The notes: generated by a model from the sequence alone, not told the origin. DNA of 59,460 nt from Pseudomonadota bacterium (GCA_021851325.1 JAJZDZ010000017.1:1-59460), one strand, 5' to 3'. Positions 24,841 to 35,880 are shown, counted from the first letter of the stretch. Made by a program: numbers and translations.

Positions 24841-25046
24841 CCAATCACCTCCGCGCCATGATTTGTGCCGGAGCGGGAGCTGCTGCCGACAGTCCTGGCA
24901 GCAGGCAACAGCTCTATAGGGCGCCAATGGGGGGCACGCCCGCGCCTGGCCGCGGAAGGCCTGTTGCTACTTGCCACCATGACATCAACGAACTTCAAGA
25001 ACTCTTTCCTCACATTGGCGTCTGCCCCTCGCTGTGCTTACGAGGG

Positions 25047-26441
25047 TCAAGACGCCGCACGAATGGCGCGGGCTTCGATCAGCGCACGGAAGGCATCGCC
25101 ACGCTGTTCGAAGTCGCGGAACTGGTCAAAGCTCGCGCAGGCTGGCGACAGGAGCACGACCGGCGCGTCGATATGGGTGGCATCGCGCAGGGCCGCCGTC
25201 ACTGCGGCCTCGAGGTCACCACAGAGTTCATAGGCCACATGGCCCTCAAGCGTAGCGGCAAAGCTCGCCGCCGCCTCACCGATGAGATAGGCTTTGCGGA
25301 TACGCCCAAACAACGGAGCCAACGTGGTAATGCCACCAGCCTTGGCCCGCCCCCCGGCGATCCAGAGGATGTTGTCGTAACAGGCGAGCGCACGGGCCGC
25401 CGCATCGGCATTGGTGGCCTTGGAATCATTGACGATGCGCAATCCGCCCCATTGCGCCACCACTTCCATTCGATGGGCAAGACCTGGAAAACTGCGGATC
25501 GACTGGGCGAACGCGCGGGTATCCGCGACGAAGGGTTTGACCGCGGCATAGGCCAGTGCTGCATTTTGCCAATTATGCGCGCCGGTGAGTGAGGTTACCT
25601 GACGCAGATCCATGACTTCGCGCGCGGTGCCGGACTGTGCATCATAGAGCTTGCCCTCCAGTACGAAGATTCCGCGCCCGAGAATCTTTCCCACCGATAC
25701 GGCCGCCGTAGCGGAACCGGCCAGGCGGGTATGAATGGCAGCCGTCAGGCTGTCATCGACGCCGACACAGCGCAGCCCATCGCGAGGCCCTTGTAGCAGC
25801 AGGCGTTCCTTGATCCCCGCATAACGTTCAAGTGTGCCATGACGGTCAAGATGATCAGGCGTGATGTTGGTGAGGACGCTGACATCGGCAGACAGTGAAG
25901 GCGCCAGTTCGATCTGGTAGGACGACACCTCGAGGACATAGACTGTGCGCGCCGTCGGCGGCGCAAGCTCGAGCACCGGCTTGCCGATATTGCCGCCGAT
26001 CTGGGCATCAAACCCGTTGTTTGCAAGGATGTGGCCAATGAGCGCCGTGGTGGTGGACTTGCCATTGGTCCCGGTCACCGCAATCACCGGCGCCCGTGCG
26101 GGGGCATCCGGCTCAGGGCGGATCTGCCGGGCAAAAAGCTCGATGTCGCCGATGATCGCGACGCCAGCCTTTCTTGCGGCAACGACCGCCCTGTGGGGCT
26201 CGGGGTGAGTCAAAGGTATGCCCGGGCTGAGGACGAGCGCGGCCAGGCCAGAAAAATCCCACGCGCCATCGTGCAGGAGCCTCGCCCCGCTGCGGCCAGC
26301 CTCCTCACGTCGCGCTGGCACGTCGTCCCAGGCAATCACCGTCGCGCCACCCGCCAGGAGGGCCCGTACTGCCGCCATACCTGAACGTGCCAGCCCGAAT
26401 ACTCCGACCGTCTGTCCCGCAAAACCGCGTGCCGCTATCAT
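25047..26441 (-). CDS. murD: UDP-N-acetylmuramoylalanine--D-glutamate ligase MurD
   Basis: A Mur ligase of 464 residues adding D-glutamate. It has an N-terminal Rossmann loop G-L-A-R-S-G-M-A-A, ATP loop T-G-T-N-G-K-S-T-T, the N-I-T-P-D-H-L-D-R-H motif and the C-terminal N-D-S-K-A-T-N and L-S-P-A-C-A-S-F-D-Q-F motifs. It starts four bases after mraY. The 206 bases between murD and ftsW form the longest gap in this part of the cluster. Confidence 0.97.
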   Translation of the reverse strand: MIAARGFAGQTVGVFGLARSGMAAVRALLAGGATVIAWDDVPARREEAGRSGARLLHDGAWDFSGLAALVLSPGIPLTHPEPHRAVVAARKAGVAIIGDIELFARQIRPEPDAPARAPVIAVTGTNGKSTTTALIGHILANNGFDAQIGGNIGKPVLELAPPTARTVYVLEVSSYQIELAPSLSADVSVLTNITPDHLDRHGTLERYAGIKERLLLQGPRDGLRCVGVDDSLTAAIHTRLAGSATAAVSVGKILGRGIFVLEGKLYDAQSGTAREVMDLRQVTSLTGAHNWQNAALAYAAVKPFVADTRAFAQSIRSFPGLAHRMEVVAQWGGLRIVNDSKATNADAAARALACYDNILWIAGGRAKAGGITTLAPLFGRIRKAYLIGEAAASFAATLEGHVAYELCGDLEAAVTAALRDATHIDAPVVLLSPACASFDQFRDFEQRGDAFRALIEARAIRAAS

Positions 26442-26445
26442 CGCT

Positions 26446-27531
26446 TCACCTCAGCTTCAACGTCGAAAGGCCACACAGCGCGAGCACCACCGCGATGATC
26501 CAGAAACGGATCACGATGGTGGGTTCCTTCCAGCCCAGCTGCTCGAAATGGTGGTGGATGGGTGCCATCTTGAAGACACGTCGTCCCGTCATCTTGAAGG
26601 ACGCGACCTGGACGATGACTGAAACCGCTTCCATCACGAAAAGGCCGCCGACAATGGCAAGGACGATTTCGTGCTTGGTGGCCACCGCAACCGTACCCAG
26701 CGCTCCACCAAGCGCCAGAGACCCGGTATCGCCCATGAAGATCATCGCTGGTGGTGCGTTGTACCACAGAAAGCCAAGTCCGCCGCCAATCAACGAGGCG
26801 AGGAAGACGGCAAGCTCGCCGGTGCCCGCGACATAATGCAGTTGCAGGTAATTGGCGAATTTGATGTTGCCGACCAGATAGGCGATCAGGGAAAACGCGG
26901 TGGCGGCAATCATCACCGGCACGATGGCAAGGCCATCAAGTCCGTCGGTGAGGTTGACCGCGTTGGAAGCGCCGACAATCACCAGTCCACCAAAAATCAG
27001 GAAGCCCCAGCCCAAGAAGATCAGCACAGTTTTGAAGAAGGGAACGGCAATGGTTCCAGACAGGCTGGGATCCTCAAGATGCATGGTCCCATAGGTGGCA
27101 GCGATGGCGACGAGGCATTGCACGATGAGCTTGGTGCGCCCACTGATTCCGGCGCTCGAGCGCTTGGTGACTTTTTTATAGTCGTCGATGAAGCCCAGCG
27201 CGCCAAAGCTCATCGTCACGCCGAGCACGATCCAGACATAGGGATTGGACAGGTCAGCCCACAGAAGCGTGGCCAGAATGGCCGGCACGAGGATCAGCAG
27301 GCCGCCCATGGTCGGGGTCCCCTGCTTTTCGACGATATGGCGCTGGGGACCGTCACTGCGGATGGGCTGGCCCTTGCCCTGACGCACGCGTAGCCAGGAA
27401 ATCGTGCGCGGGCCAAGCAAGAAGGCCAGAATCAGCGCCGTGAGGGTCGCTCCAAACGAGCGGAAGGTAATGTAGCGGAAGACGTTCAGCGCGCTGAATT
27501 CCAGCGACAATGTGGCCAGATAATAAAGCAT
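26446..27531 (-). CDS. mraY: Phospho-N-acetylmuramoyl-pentapeptide transferase MraY
   Basis: An integral membrane enzyme of 361 residues that makes lipid I from UDP-MurNAc-pentapeptide and undecaprenyl phosphate. The Mg-binding D-D-Y-x-K motif, [21 protein letters not shown] and the H-H-H-F-E motif near the C-terminus are all present. About ten transmembrane segments are expected. Confidence 0.97.
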   Translation of the reverse strand: MLYYLATLSLEFSALNVFRYITFRSFGATLTALILAFLLGPRTISWLRVRQGKGQPIRSDGPQRHIVEKQGTPTMGGLLILVPAILATLLWADLSNPYVWIVLGVTMSFGALGFIDDYKKVTKRSSAGISGRTKLIVQCLVAIAATYGTMHLEDPSLSGTIAVPFFKTVLIFLGWGFLIFGGLVIVGASNAVNLTDGLDGLAIVPVMIAATAFSLIAYLVGNIKFANYLQLHYVAGTGELAVFLASLIGGGLGFLWYNAPPAMIFMGDTGSLALGGALGTVAVATKHEIVLAIVGGLFVMEAVSVIVQVASFKMTGRRVFKMAPIHHHFEQLGWKEPTIVIRFWIIAVVLALCGLSTLKLR

Positions 27532-27535
27532 TCTT

Positions 27536-28915
27536 CTACCCTGATGCTGCGGTCAGTGCATCGAGGATGACCGCCATCCTGCTCCCCAGGGAGCCTTTGA
27601 TCAGAACCATGTCGCCCGGTGCCAGCGCCGCCACAAGCTGCGGCACGAGCTCCTGCGAGGAATGTCCATAGCCACCGCGACGGGCCTGCGGCAGCACCTG
27701 CCACAGCGCCTGCATCGCCGCGCCGCAGGCAAAGACAAGGTCAATTCCCTGCGCTTCAATGTCATCAGCCAGGGCCCGGTGATAGTGCGCGGCGCTCTCC
27801 CCCATCTCGAGCATGTCACCCAAAACCGCGATCCGCCGTCCCTTCACCGTGGCCGCACCCAGCATGGTCAGTGCTGCGCGCATCGAGGCCGGATTGGCAT
27901 TGTAACTTTCATCGATCAGTTCGATCTTTCCACCCTTAAGCGGCAGAGCGCGCCGGGCGCCGCGACCTTTGAGGGCGGTAAAGCTGCTGAGCGAAGCGGC
28001 GGCATTGAGCACATCCCCACCCAGCTGTGCAATACAAAGCAGTGCCGCTACGGCATTGATGGCGATGTGCTCACCTTTGGCGCCGAGCTGCAGACGCACG
28101 GGTTGGCCCGCAATATCGGCCACGATGTGCTGGCCGTCGCCAGCCTCCATACTCTCCACGAGGCGCGCATCCGCACCTTTATGGCGGCCAAAGCTGAGGG
28201 GGCGGGCAAGGCCAGCGCGCCGCGCCCGCTCGCAAAGGCGGGGGTAAAGCGGGTTGTCATGAGGAAGGATGGCACAGCCACCGGGCACCACGGCCTCGAA
28301 AATCTCGGCCTTGGCATCGGCAATACCCTCCAGGGTTCCGAAGAACTCGATATGCGCAGGGGCGATGGTGGTGATCAGCGCAACATGGGGGCGAACCAGC
28401 CGTACCAGGCTGCGGATCTCGTTGAAGTGATTCATGCCGATTTCGATCACGGCATATTCGCTGTCGCGCGGCATCTGCGCGAGCGTGAGCGGTACACCCC
28501 AATGATTGTTGTAGGAGGCAGCAGAGGCATGAACCCGTCCGAGGGCAGAGCAGGCCAGACGCAGCATCTCCTTGGTGGTGGTCTTGCCGGCGCTGCCGGT
28601 AACCGCGATGACCTGCCCGACCATGCGTGCCCTGGCGGCATCGCCGAGATCTTCCAGCGCGCGCAAGGTATGACCGACTTCCAGGATCGGCCCGGTTCCA
28701 TCGATCTTGCGCGAGACCAGCGCTGCCGCCGCCCCGGCGGCAAAGGCCGCGCCAACAAAGTCATGGCCGTCGCGGGCTTCCCCGGTGAGGGCCACGAAGA
28801 GATCTCCAGCCTTCAGGCTGCGGGTGTCGATCGACACGCCGGTCGCGGAAAACGCCGTGCTCGCTGCTCCCAGACAGGCCCGCTCCGCCTCCTGCCAATG
28901 CCAGAGCTCGCTCAT
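27536..28915 (-). CDS. murF: UDP-MurNAc-tripeptide--D-Ala-D-Ala ligase MurF
   Basis: A Mur ligase of 459 residues completing the pentapeptide. It has the N-terminal D-T-R-S-L-K-x-G-D-L-F-V-A-L motif, ATP loop [19 protein letters not shown]-x-E-I and [11 protein letters not shown]. It overlaps murE by four bases and is followed by mraY after four bases. Confidence 0.97.
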   Translation of the reverse strand: MSELWHWQEAERACLGAASTAFSATGVSIDTRSLKAGDLFVALTGEARDGHDFVGAAFAAGAAAALVSRKIDGTGPILEVGHTLRALEDLGDAARARMVGQVIAVTGSAGKTTTKEMLRLACSALGRVHASAASYNNHWGVPLTLAQMPRDSEYAVIEIGMNHFNEIRSLVRLVRPHVALITTIAPAHIEFFGTLEGIADAKAEIFEAVVPGGCAILPHDNPLYPRLCERARRAGLARPLSFGRHKGADARLVESMEAGDGQHIVADIAGQPVRLQLGAKGEHIAINAVAALLCIAQLGGDVLNAAASLSSFTALKGRGARRALPLKGGKIELIDESYNANPASMRAALTMLGAATVKGRRIAVLGDMLEMGESAAHYHRALADDIEAQGIDLVFACGAAMQALWQVLPQARRGGYGHSSQELVPQLVAALAPGDMVLIKGSLGSRMAVILDALTAASG

Positions 28916-30408
28916 GGCGCCTCCGTCCCGACGGCGCTGCCACCGGCCTTAAGGGCACTGGTGCGCGCAACCTCGTGATCGCTGAAGGGACGGACCTCGC
29001 CACCCACAAGCTGTCCGGTTTCATGGCCCTTGCCGGCAATGATGAGAACATCCTCTGGCTTTATGAGGGCGATCGCGGCGGCGATGGCCTCAGCACGATC
29101 GCCGATCTCCAGCGCCGCAGGACAGCCTGCGCGCACCTCCTGTCGGATCTTTGCCGCATCCTCGCTGCGCGGATTGTCATCGGTGACGATCACGACATCG
29201 CCAAGGCTGGCTGCGACCGCGCCCATCACGCTGCGCTTGCCACGGTCGCGATCACCGCCACAGCCAAAGACGACAATGATCCGGCCCGCAACATGGGGGC
29301 GCATGGCCCGCAGGACATTTTCGAGTGCATCAGGGGTATGGGCGTAGTCGACAAAGATGGGAGCACCATTTGGGGCGAGGGCAACTTTCTCGAGCCGTCC
29401 GGGGGCGCCGTGAAGTTCGGCGAGCGCCGCGAACACCGCGTCTTCATTCTCGCCCAAGCCAATAGCAAGACCGGCAGCGACCAGCGCATTTGCCGCCTGG
29501 AAGGCGCCCACGAGCGGCAGCCGCACCGCGAACTGTCGGCCCATGGCCTTGACGCGAAGATGTTGTCCCCAGGGCGTGCTTTGCGCCTCGCAGATCTGAA
29601 TTTCGTTGTTGTTGCCACTGCCGATGCTGATGAGGCGCAGGTTCTGTGCCCGCGCTTCGGCCTGCACGATCTCGGCATAGGGCACATCGGCATAGATGAC
29701 CGCCGGCGCTGCCGGCGGTGTCAGGTCACGGAAGAGCCGGCATTTGGCCGCCAGGTAATGGGCAAAATCGGGATGATAGTCGAGATGGTCACGGCTGATA
29801 TTGGTAAAGGCCGCCGCCGCCAGACGCACCCCGTCAAGACGATACTGGTCCAGGCCGTGGCTTGAGGCTTCCAGTGCCAGATGCTGCACGCCCTTGCCGG
29901 CAAGTTCGGCCAGCAGTCCATGCAGTTCAACGGGATCTGGGGTGGTATGGGCGAGCTGCTGCACGCCAAAAGGACTGACAAGACCGATGGTGCCGAGGCT
30001 GGCGGCCTTGTGCCCTTGGCGCTGCCAGATCTGGCGCAGGAAGACGCTGACCGAAGTCTTGCCATTGGTACCGGTCACGGCCGCAATCACTTCAGGCTGG
30101 GCGCGAAAATAGTCGGCCGCCAGTTCGGCAAGACGACGGCGCGGCTGCTCGTCAGCGATAAAGCGCACACCCAGAGCTTCAACCACGGGAGCAAGTGCGG
30201 GCAGACCAAGAACGGTGGTAGCGCCGCGCGCCACCGCATCGGCGATGAAGCGGGCACCGTCGGTATGGGCGCCGCTCAGGGCGGCAAAAAGATAGCCGGG
30301 CTTGACCAGGCGGCTGTCACTCGTCAGCCCGCTCCAGGCTGTACCAGACGCCATGGCGCTTTCTGCTCTCATCATCGCGCTGTTTGTGACGCCGGAATAT
30401 GTTGCCAT
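28912..30408 (-). CDS. murE: UDP-MurNAc-L-Ala-D-Glu--meso-diaminopimelate ligase MurE
   Basis: A Mur ligase of 498 residues. The ATP loop is G-T-N-G-K-T-S-V, and the C-terminal domain has D-N-P-R-S-E-D, the signature for adding meso-diaminopimelate rather than lysine, as expected in a Gram-negative. The ATG overlaps the ftsI stop by one base; internal ATG codons 12-19 codons later are alternative starts. Confidence 0.97.
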   Translation of the reverse strand: MATYSGVTNSAMMRAESAMASGTAWSGLTSDSRLVKPGYLFAALSGAHTDGARFIADAVARGATTVLGLPALAPVVEALGVRFIADEQPRRRLAELAADYFRAQPEVIAAVTGTNGKTSVSVFLRQIWQRQGHKAASLGTIGLVSPFGVQQLAHTTPDPVELHGLLAELAGKGVQHLALEASSHGLDQYRLDGVRLAAAAFTNISRDHLDYHPDFAHYLAAKCRLFRDLTPPAAPAVIYADVPYAEIVQAEARAQNLRLISIGSGNNNEIQICEAQSTPWGQHLRVKAMGRQFAVRLPLVGAFQAANALVAAGLAIGLGENEDAVFAALAELHGAPGRLEKVALAPNGAPIFVDYAHTPDALENVLRAMRPHVAGRIIVVFGCGGDRDRGKRSVMGAVAASLGDVVIVTDDNPRSEDAAKIRQEVRAGCPAALEIGDRAEAIAAAIALIKPEDVLIIAGKGHETGQLVGGEVRPFSDHEVARTSALKAGGSAVGTEAP

Positions 30409-32048
30409 TATGGATTCCCCTGCGCGCCCTGGGCGGTGGTCTCAACCGCGTCTGGCGCGGGTGGCAGTTTGGGAACCAGTCCAAGCAAGGGGGCGATCCG
30501 GGCAATAATGCGTCCGGCCATCGGCACCGCGGTGAAATCCGAAAGGTTCAGCCCAAAGGTCTTTTTGGTACCGTGAGGCTGATCGAGCAGGACGAAGAGC
30601 AGATAGCGTGGATGATCGATCGGAAAGATACCGCAGAACGAGGTCCTGAGCGGGCCGTGCAGGTAGCGGCCGTCCGGACCTGCAACCTGGGCCGATCCGG
30701 TCTTGCCACCGACATCATAGCCCGGAATATTGGCCGACTTGCCGGTGCCGTTGACCACGACATTGCGCAGGAGTGAGCGCATTTCGAGGCTGACCGAGCG
30801 CGGGATGAGCTGTTTGCCGCGCGCATCCTCTGGGTGGCGCAGGAAGGTGAGGTTAAGGGCGCGCCCGCCATTGACGACTTCGGCCGCAGCACGGGCGTAA
30901 GACATGGGGGTGATCGAGATCCCCTGGCCAAAACCGATGGTGGCCGTCTCGATCTGTCCCCAATCCGTGGGATAGAGCGGTCGGGCGGTCTCGGGCAGCT
31001 GAGACTTGAGCGCACTGAGAAGTCCGAGCTTGGTCAGGAATGCTTTTTGTTTGACACCACCGGAGCGCAGCACGATCTGCGAGGTGCCAACATTCGAGGA
31101 CTGGGCGAGGATATCGCGCGCGGTCATCACCGGAGGCATGGGGTCGGCATCGTGGATGTAGTAGCGGCCGATCCTGAAGGCCTTGGGAATCGGAAACTTC
31201 GTATCAGGAGTGATGGTGTGCTCAGAGAGCGCCATCGCGAAGGAAAAGATCTTGAACACCGATCCCAGCTCGTAATCGCTGTCGGCCATGCGGTCTCGAT
31301 AGGGATTGGCGCCATCATTGGGCACACCCGGCGCCCCGTCGGGCAGATTGACGAGGGCAAGGACTTCGCCGGTGTCGACATTGATGACAATGCCGCCAGC
31401 AGCGCGGGCGGTGAATTCTTTGCGCGCCGCTTCAATCTCCTGGGCGAGGGCATATTGCACCCGCATGTCGAGTGACAGCCGCACCCCGTCCTTGCCGGGA
31501 ATGCCCCCTTCGAGCATCTTGTTCAGTCCGAGTTCCAGTCCGGAAATGCCGTGACCATTGCCGTCGGTGTAGCCGAGGACAATCTGGGTCGAGCCCCCCT
31601 TGGGATAATAGCGCTTGTAAGACGGCTGGAACTCGAGCCCAGGCAGACCAAGGGACATGACCCTGGCCTGCGCATCCGGAGAAATCTGGCGTTCGACGAG
31701 AACATAACGATGATGGCTGGCAAAGATACGGTCAAGGCGCTTGACCCCTGCCCCGGTGGCCTTGGCCAACTCGCGCGCGGCACGCCGCTTGTGGGCGAGA
31801 AAGCGTGGCTGAGCATAAAGATCATGAACGGGAAGATCACGGGCCAGCAATTCGCCATTGCGGTCGAGCATGTCGGCGCGGGTGGTGATGGGCGGGGCAA
31901 CATAGTTGCGGCGCACATAGCCCCCCGAAAGAATCATGATGTCAAAAAGGCGGAAGCCGATTACGGCAAACGCCATCACACAGATCAGCGCGGCGATGGC
32001 GATACGTCGTTGAATGATCGTGGGCGGCGCTGACACATCCATAGTCAC
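30408..32048 (-). CDS. ftsI: Septal transpeptidase FtsI (penicillin-binding protein 3)
   Basis: A class B penicillin-binding protein of about 546 residues. One N-terminal transmembrane helix (about 13-35), the PBP dimerisation domain, then the transpeptidase domain with S-x-x-K (G-S-V-F-K), S-x-N (Q-S-S-N-V-G) and K-T-G (G-K-T-G-S-A-Q). Translation starts at GTG 32048 or at the ATG two codons later. It is the partner of FtsW in septal wall synthesis. Confidence 0.96.
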   Translation of the reverse strand: MTMDVSAPPTIIQRRIAIAALICVMAFAVIGFRLFDIMILSGGYVRRNYVAPPITTRADMLDRNGELLARDLPVHDLYAQPRFLAHKRRAARELAKATGAGVKRLDRIFASHHRYVLVERQISPDAQARVMSLGLPGLEFQPSYKRYYPKGGSTQIVLGYTDGNGHGISGLELGLNKMLEGGIPGKDGVRLSLDMRVQYALAQEIEAARKEFTARAAGGIVINVDTGEVLALVNLPDGAPGVPNDGANPYRDRMADSDYELGSVFKIFSFAMALSEHTITPDTKFPIPKAFRIGRYYIHDADPMPPVMTARDILAQSSNVGTSQIVLRSGGVKQKAFLTKLGLLSALKSQLPETARPLYPTDWGQIETATIGFGQGISITPMSYARAAAEVVNGGRALNLTFLRHPEDARGKQLIPRSVSLEMRSLLRNVVVNGTGKSANIPGYDVGGKTGSAQVAGPDGRYLHGPLRTSFCGIFPIDHPRYLLFVLLDQPHGTKKTFGLNLSDFTAVPMAGRIIARIAPLLGLVPKLPPAPDAVETTAQGAQGNP

Positions 32049-32452
32049 ATCAGTTCCGCATGCGCACCGAGGCGAGGCGGAAGTTCGAATTTGCAGTTGC
32101 GCTGTTCTCGCGGGCGCTGGCCGTACGCAGTTTGGCGCCGCCCGGTCCCTCGCCGCTATCGCGCTTCGGCAGCAAGGTCAAGGAAGACAGTTCAACCGTC
32201 GGCTTGTTGGTGAGCCCCAGATAGGCCTGTGCGAGCCTCTGGATCCGTGCCGGATCGGCAACCCGCGCCCATTCGGCCTGCAGGACCGTCATCTCGTTCT
32301 GCTCCCGGGCAATCTGGTGATTGATGTGGTGCAGTTGGTCTTTGGCAACGCGGGTCTGCTCGGCGACATGATAAAGACCAAGACAGACCATGCCGCTGAG
32401 CGCGACGAAGGCAAAGTTTACAACCGTCAGCACGGTTCCACGACTGAAGGAC

Positions 32453-33369
<917 letters not shown>

Positions 33370-33373
<4 letters not shown>

Positions 33374-33837
33374 GGTCCGCTCCGCGCCGCTTTGGCCGCT
33401 GCCCGCTTGGCTTCGTAACGGGCCTTGCGCTCGGCCAGCATGGCGGTGTGCGCCTCGGGCTCCCAGATCTGGAAGCGTGCGCCCTGGCCGACGAACACCA
33501 CGCGATCCTTGAGTCCGGCATGGGCAATGAACTCGTCGGGAAGCCGGACGCGACCATTTTCATCGCGCGGCAGAAGCTGTGTCAGCGACAGTGCAAAGTG
33601 CTCATTGTCGTCGAGATCGGCGGCATCAAAGGGGTCGAGGGTCTGGAGCTTGGCATGATATTCCGCCATCAGCTGCTCGCCGAAGCCTTCGAGCATGGCC
33701 TCGCCGATCACCGGCCGCAGATAGACACCGAGGGTTTCCTGTGCGCTCAGAATTTCACGAAAGCTCGCAGGGATGCAGACCCGACCCTTACCGTCGAGCG
33801 TCCCGGAAAATGTCGAGATGAAGAGTTGCCCCTTCAT
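33370..33837 (-). CDS. mraZ: Transcriptional regulator MraZ
   Basis: A 155-residue protein with two AbrB-like (SpoVT-AbrB) domains: [10 protein letters not shown] near residue 15 and [12 protein letters not shown] in the second half. MraZ binds TGGG-type direct repeats upstream of its own gene and represses the dcw operon in Escherichia coli. Five such repeats lie 75-115 bases upstream here. It is the first gene of the minus-strand dcw cluster. Confidence 0.95.
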
Positions 33838-33909
33838 GCGCGCTGTTTACCCCCGTGGTCCCGACCCTGGCCCGGTCACCCCTTCCGACGCACTGACGTC
33901 GAACCCGCC

Positions 33910-33953
33910 TGGGTAACCGTGGGACAGTATGGGATATCATGGGATTTGCTGGG
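33910..33953. promoter_or_regulatory. Five MraZ-box repeats upstream of mraZ
   Basis: TGGG occurs at 33910, 33920, 33930, 33940 and 33950, that is five copies at exactly 10-bp spacing, read on the + strand (CCCA on the mraZ sense strand). Three follow the T-G-G-G-A form. This matches the known MraZ operator pattern of TGGG-type repeats separated by about five bases. It overlaps the putative dcw promoter, which suggests direct autorepression. Confidence 0.75.
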
Positions 33954-33960
33954 CGGTCAA
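33932..33960 (-). promoter_or_regulatory. mraZ: Putative dcw/mraZ promoter
   Basis: On the minus strand TTGACC (33955-33960) is a good -35 element. A 17-base spacer leads to ATATCC (33932-33937) as a possible -10, a weak match. The element is embedded in the MraZ repeats, and the transcript would have a leader of about 90 bases before mraZ. Confidence 0.45.
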
Positions 33961-34142
33961 TAATAACCAAGCAAAATTGGGGGCTTGGACTATGTTTTCA
34001 GCGCCAGTCCTTACCCCGTCGATCGGCTGATCAGGAACAAAACAAAAACATTTGTTTGGACGTCCGATGATGACTGTCAGCACCCTTGGATAAATGTACC
34101 TGATTTGTTCCGAGGTGGGTCGCAATAAACCCCTTGTTATTG

Positions 34143-34157
34143 CTGACAAAATGTCAG
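34143..34157. promoter_or_regulatory. Palindrome CTGACA-AAA-TGTCAG before P450 gene
   Basis: A perfect inverted repeat with six-base arms and a three-base centre ends 36 bases before the P450 ATG. A CTGTCAG half-site lies about 70 bases further upstream. The position and symmetry fit an operator for a dimeric repressor (for example TetR-type). No regulator gene is adjacent, so the protein is unknown. Confidence 0.45.
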
Positions 34158-34193
34158 ACATGTTAGCGTGAGACGCAATCGCGGGAGACTGTT

Positions 34194-35426
34194 ATGGCCG
34201 ACCAGCCCCTGCCCAATATGATCGATCTGACCCCGATCAATCCGGATTTCAACGACAACCCGCACCGCTTCCTCGACCGGTTGCGCAGCACCTGTCCCGT
34301 CCATCGCGACGAGATGGCGGGCACCTTCATCCTCACCCGTTATGGCGACGTGCGCTCCGTGCTTTCGGATACGCGCATGTGGCGCCATCCGTCCAATGCC
34401 GAGCCTGCCGCAACCATGTCACGACGCGAAATGGTTGATGGCATCCACGCCGAGGACGAAGCCGACAAATCCATTCTCTTCCTCGATGATCCGGATCACG
34501 CGCGCATTCGCACCCCGCTCGCCAAGGCGCTTTATCGGCGTGTCTCGCGCAGCCGGGCCCAGATCCAGCAGCTGATTGACGAAAAGCTGGATGCCCTGCA
34601 CGGGCGCGCCGCGTTTGATGCCATGGATGATTTTGCCCTTCTGGTTCCGATCGACGTCATCGCCCGCATTCTGGGCGTCGACAACAGCCGGCTCAGTGAA
34701 TTCCGTGCCTGGTCGGAAGGCGCCATCCTCAGCCTCAATCCGTTTCGTACTCCCGAGGAAACCGAGCGCATGATCGCGTCGGTCAACGCCATCTCGGCCT
34801 ATTTCCGGCAGCTGATGGCAGAGCGGCGGGTGGCGGCACAGGATGATCTGATCAGTGACATGGTGCAGTTGCAGGCCGACGGTGCCCCCCTCAGCGACGG
34901 CGAACTGTCCAACAATCTGCAGGGGCTTCTCATCGGTGGTAACCTCACCACCACCGATCTTATCGGTAACGCGGTGTGGCTCCTTCTTACCCATCCCGAT
35001 CAGCTCGCGCAGCTCAAGGCAGATCCCAGCCTCATCAACAATGCGGTTGAAGAAGTCCTGCGTTTTGAATCGCCAGTCGACGTCACCGCCCGCATTGCGT
35101 CGCGGGAGCTTGAAGTCAACGGCTGCCCCATCCACACCACGCAGGCCATGACCTTGTCCCTGCGCGGCGCCAATCGTGACCCCGAGATTTTTGCCGAGCC
35201 TCACCGCTTCGACATCACGCGCAAAGACGCCCCCCATGTCGCCTTTGGCGGCGGCGCCCATCTGTGCATCGGCTCGCCCCTGGCCAGGCTCGAGGCCCAG
35301 CTGGCAATCCCGAGCTTGTTTGCGCACTTTCCGGGTTTGCGTCTGGCGAACCCCGAGGCCAAGCCGCAGTGGCGTACCCTGCCCTTCTTCCGCGGCCTCA
35401 AGACCTTGCCGGTGGTCACAGGATAG
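34194..35426 (+). CDS. Cytochrome P450
   Basis: A soluble bacterial P450 of 410 residues (class I type). The heme-ligand signature F-G-G-G-A-H-L-C-I-G has Cys358. The K-helix E-x-x-R is E287-R290. The I-helix reads G-G-N-L-T-T-T-D (248-255) instead of the usual A-G-x-x-T-T, like several CYP families with steroid, terpene or fatty-acid substrates. No ferredoxin or reductase gene is adjacent, so electrons must come from elsewhere. The substrate is unknown. GGGAG precedes the ATG. Its stop directly abuts the convergent RNase P RNA gene. Confidence 0.93.
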   Translation: MADQPLPNMIDLTPINPDFNDNPHRFLDRLRSTCPVHRDEMAGTFILTRYGDVRSVLSDTRMWRHPSNAEPAATMSRREMVDGIHAEDEADKSILFLDDPDHARIRTPLAKALYRRVSRSRAQIQQLIDEKLDALHGRAAFDAMDDFALLVPIDVIARILGVDNSRLSEFRAWSEGAILSLNPFRTPEETERMIASVNAISAYFRQLMAERRVAAQDDLISDMVQLQADGAPLSDGELSNNLQGLLIGGNLTTTDLIGNAVWLLLTHPDQLAQLKADPSLINNAVEEVLRFESPVDVTARIASRELEVNGCPIHTTQAMTLSLRGANRDPEIFAEPHRFDITRKDAPHVAFGGGAHLCIGSPLARLEAQLAIPSLFAHFPGLRLANPEAKPQWRTLPFFRGLKTLPVVTG

Positions 35427-35806
35427 GCGTCAGACGGCCTGTAAGCCGGGTTCTGTCATTCGCCTTGCGGCGAACGGATGGCTATTCCTCTGGGACGCCC
35501 GTTACCGGGCGCCTCACGCGACCGACCCGGACGGCGATCCGGAAAACCGATCCTGTGCCGTCCCTATTTGGTCTTGCTCCCGGTGGGGCTTGCCATGCCG
35601 CTTGCGTTACCGCTCGCGCGGTGCGCTCTTACCGCACCTTTTCACCCTTGCCACGCCCGAAGGACGAAGGCGGTTTGTTTTCTGTGGCGCTATCCCTGGG
35701 GTTACCCCCGGCGGATGTTATCCGTCACCGTGTTTCCGTGGAGCCCGGACTTTCCTCCCGCACCTGCCGCAAAGCCGTGCGAGCAGCCATCCGGCCATCT
35801 GACGCG
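35427..35806 (-). ncRNA. rnpB: RNase P RNA, type A
   Basis: The catalytic RNA that matures tRNA 5' ends. The minus strand carries the universal GAGGAAAGTCCGGGCTCC near its 5' end (35738-35755) and ACAGAACCCGGCTTA near its 3' end (35443-35457). The terminal helix P1 is formed by 35427-35434 and 35798-35805 (eight perfect pairs). About 380 nucleotides is normal. The 3' end lies one base after the P450 stop codon of the opposite strand. Confidence 0.95.
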
Positions 35807-35811
35807 TTTCA

Positions 35812-35840
35812 GAATTACGCCATTGACGAGCTATGGGCAA
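35812..35840 (-). promoter_or_regulatory. rnpB: Putative rnpB promoter
   Basis: On the minus strand TTGCCC (35835-35840), a 17-base spacer and TAATTC (35812-35817) lie seven bases before the inferred 5' end of RNase P RNA. The geometry is that of a housekeeping sigma factor promoter. Confidence 0.6.
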
Positions 35841-35880
35841 TAAAGCTTTTCTGCCAGCCCTTGAATAACAGCGACCCCCC

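Larger units (their letters stand above)
33838..34193. other. Divergent intergenic region, mraZ / P450
   Basis: There are 356 bases between divergent genes and no credible open frame. The left half holds the MraZ boxes and dcw promoter. The right half is AT-richer and must hold the P450 promoter; it contains the palindrome at 34143-34157 and a GGACGTCC palindrome around 34056-34063. Confidence 0.5.
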
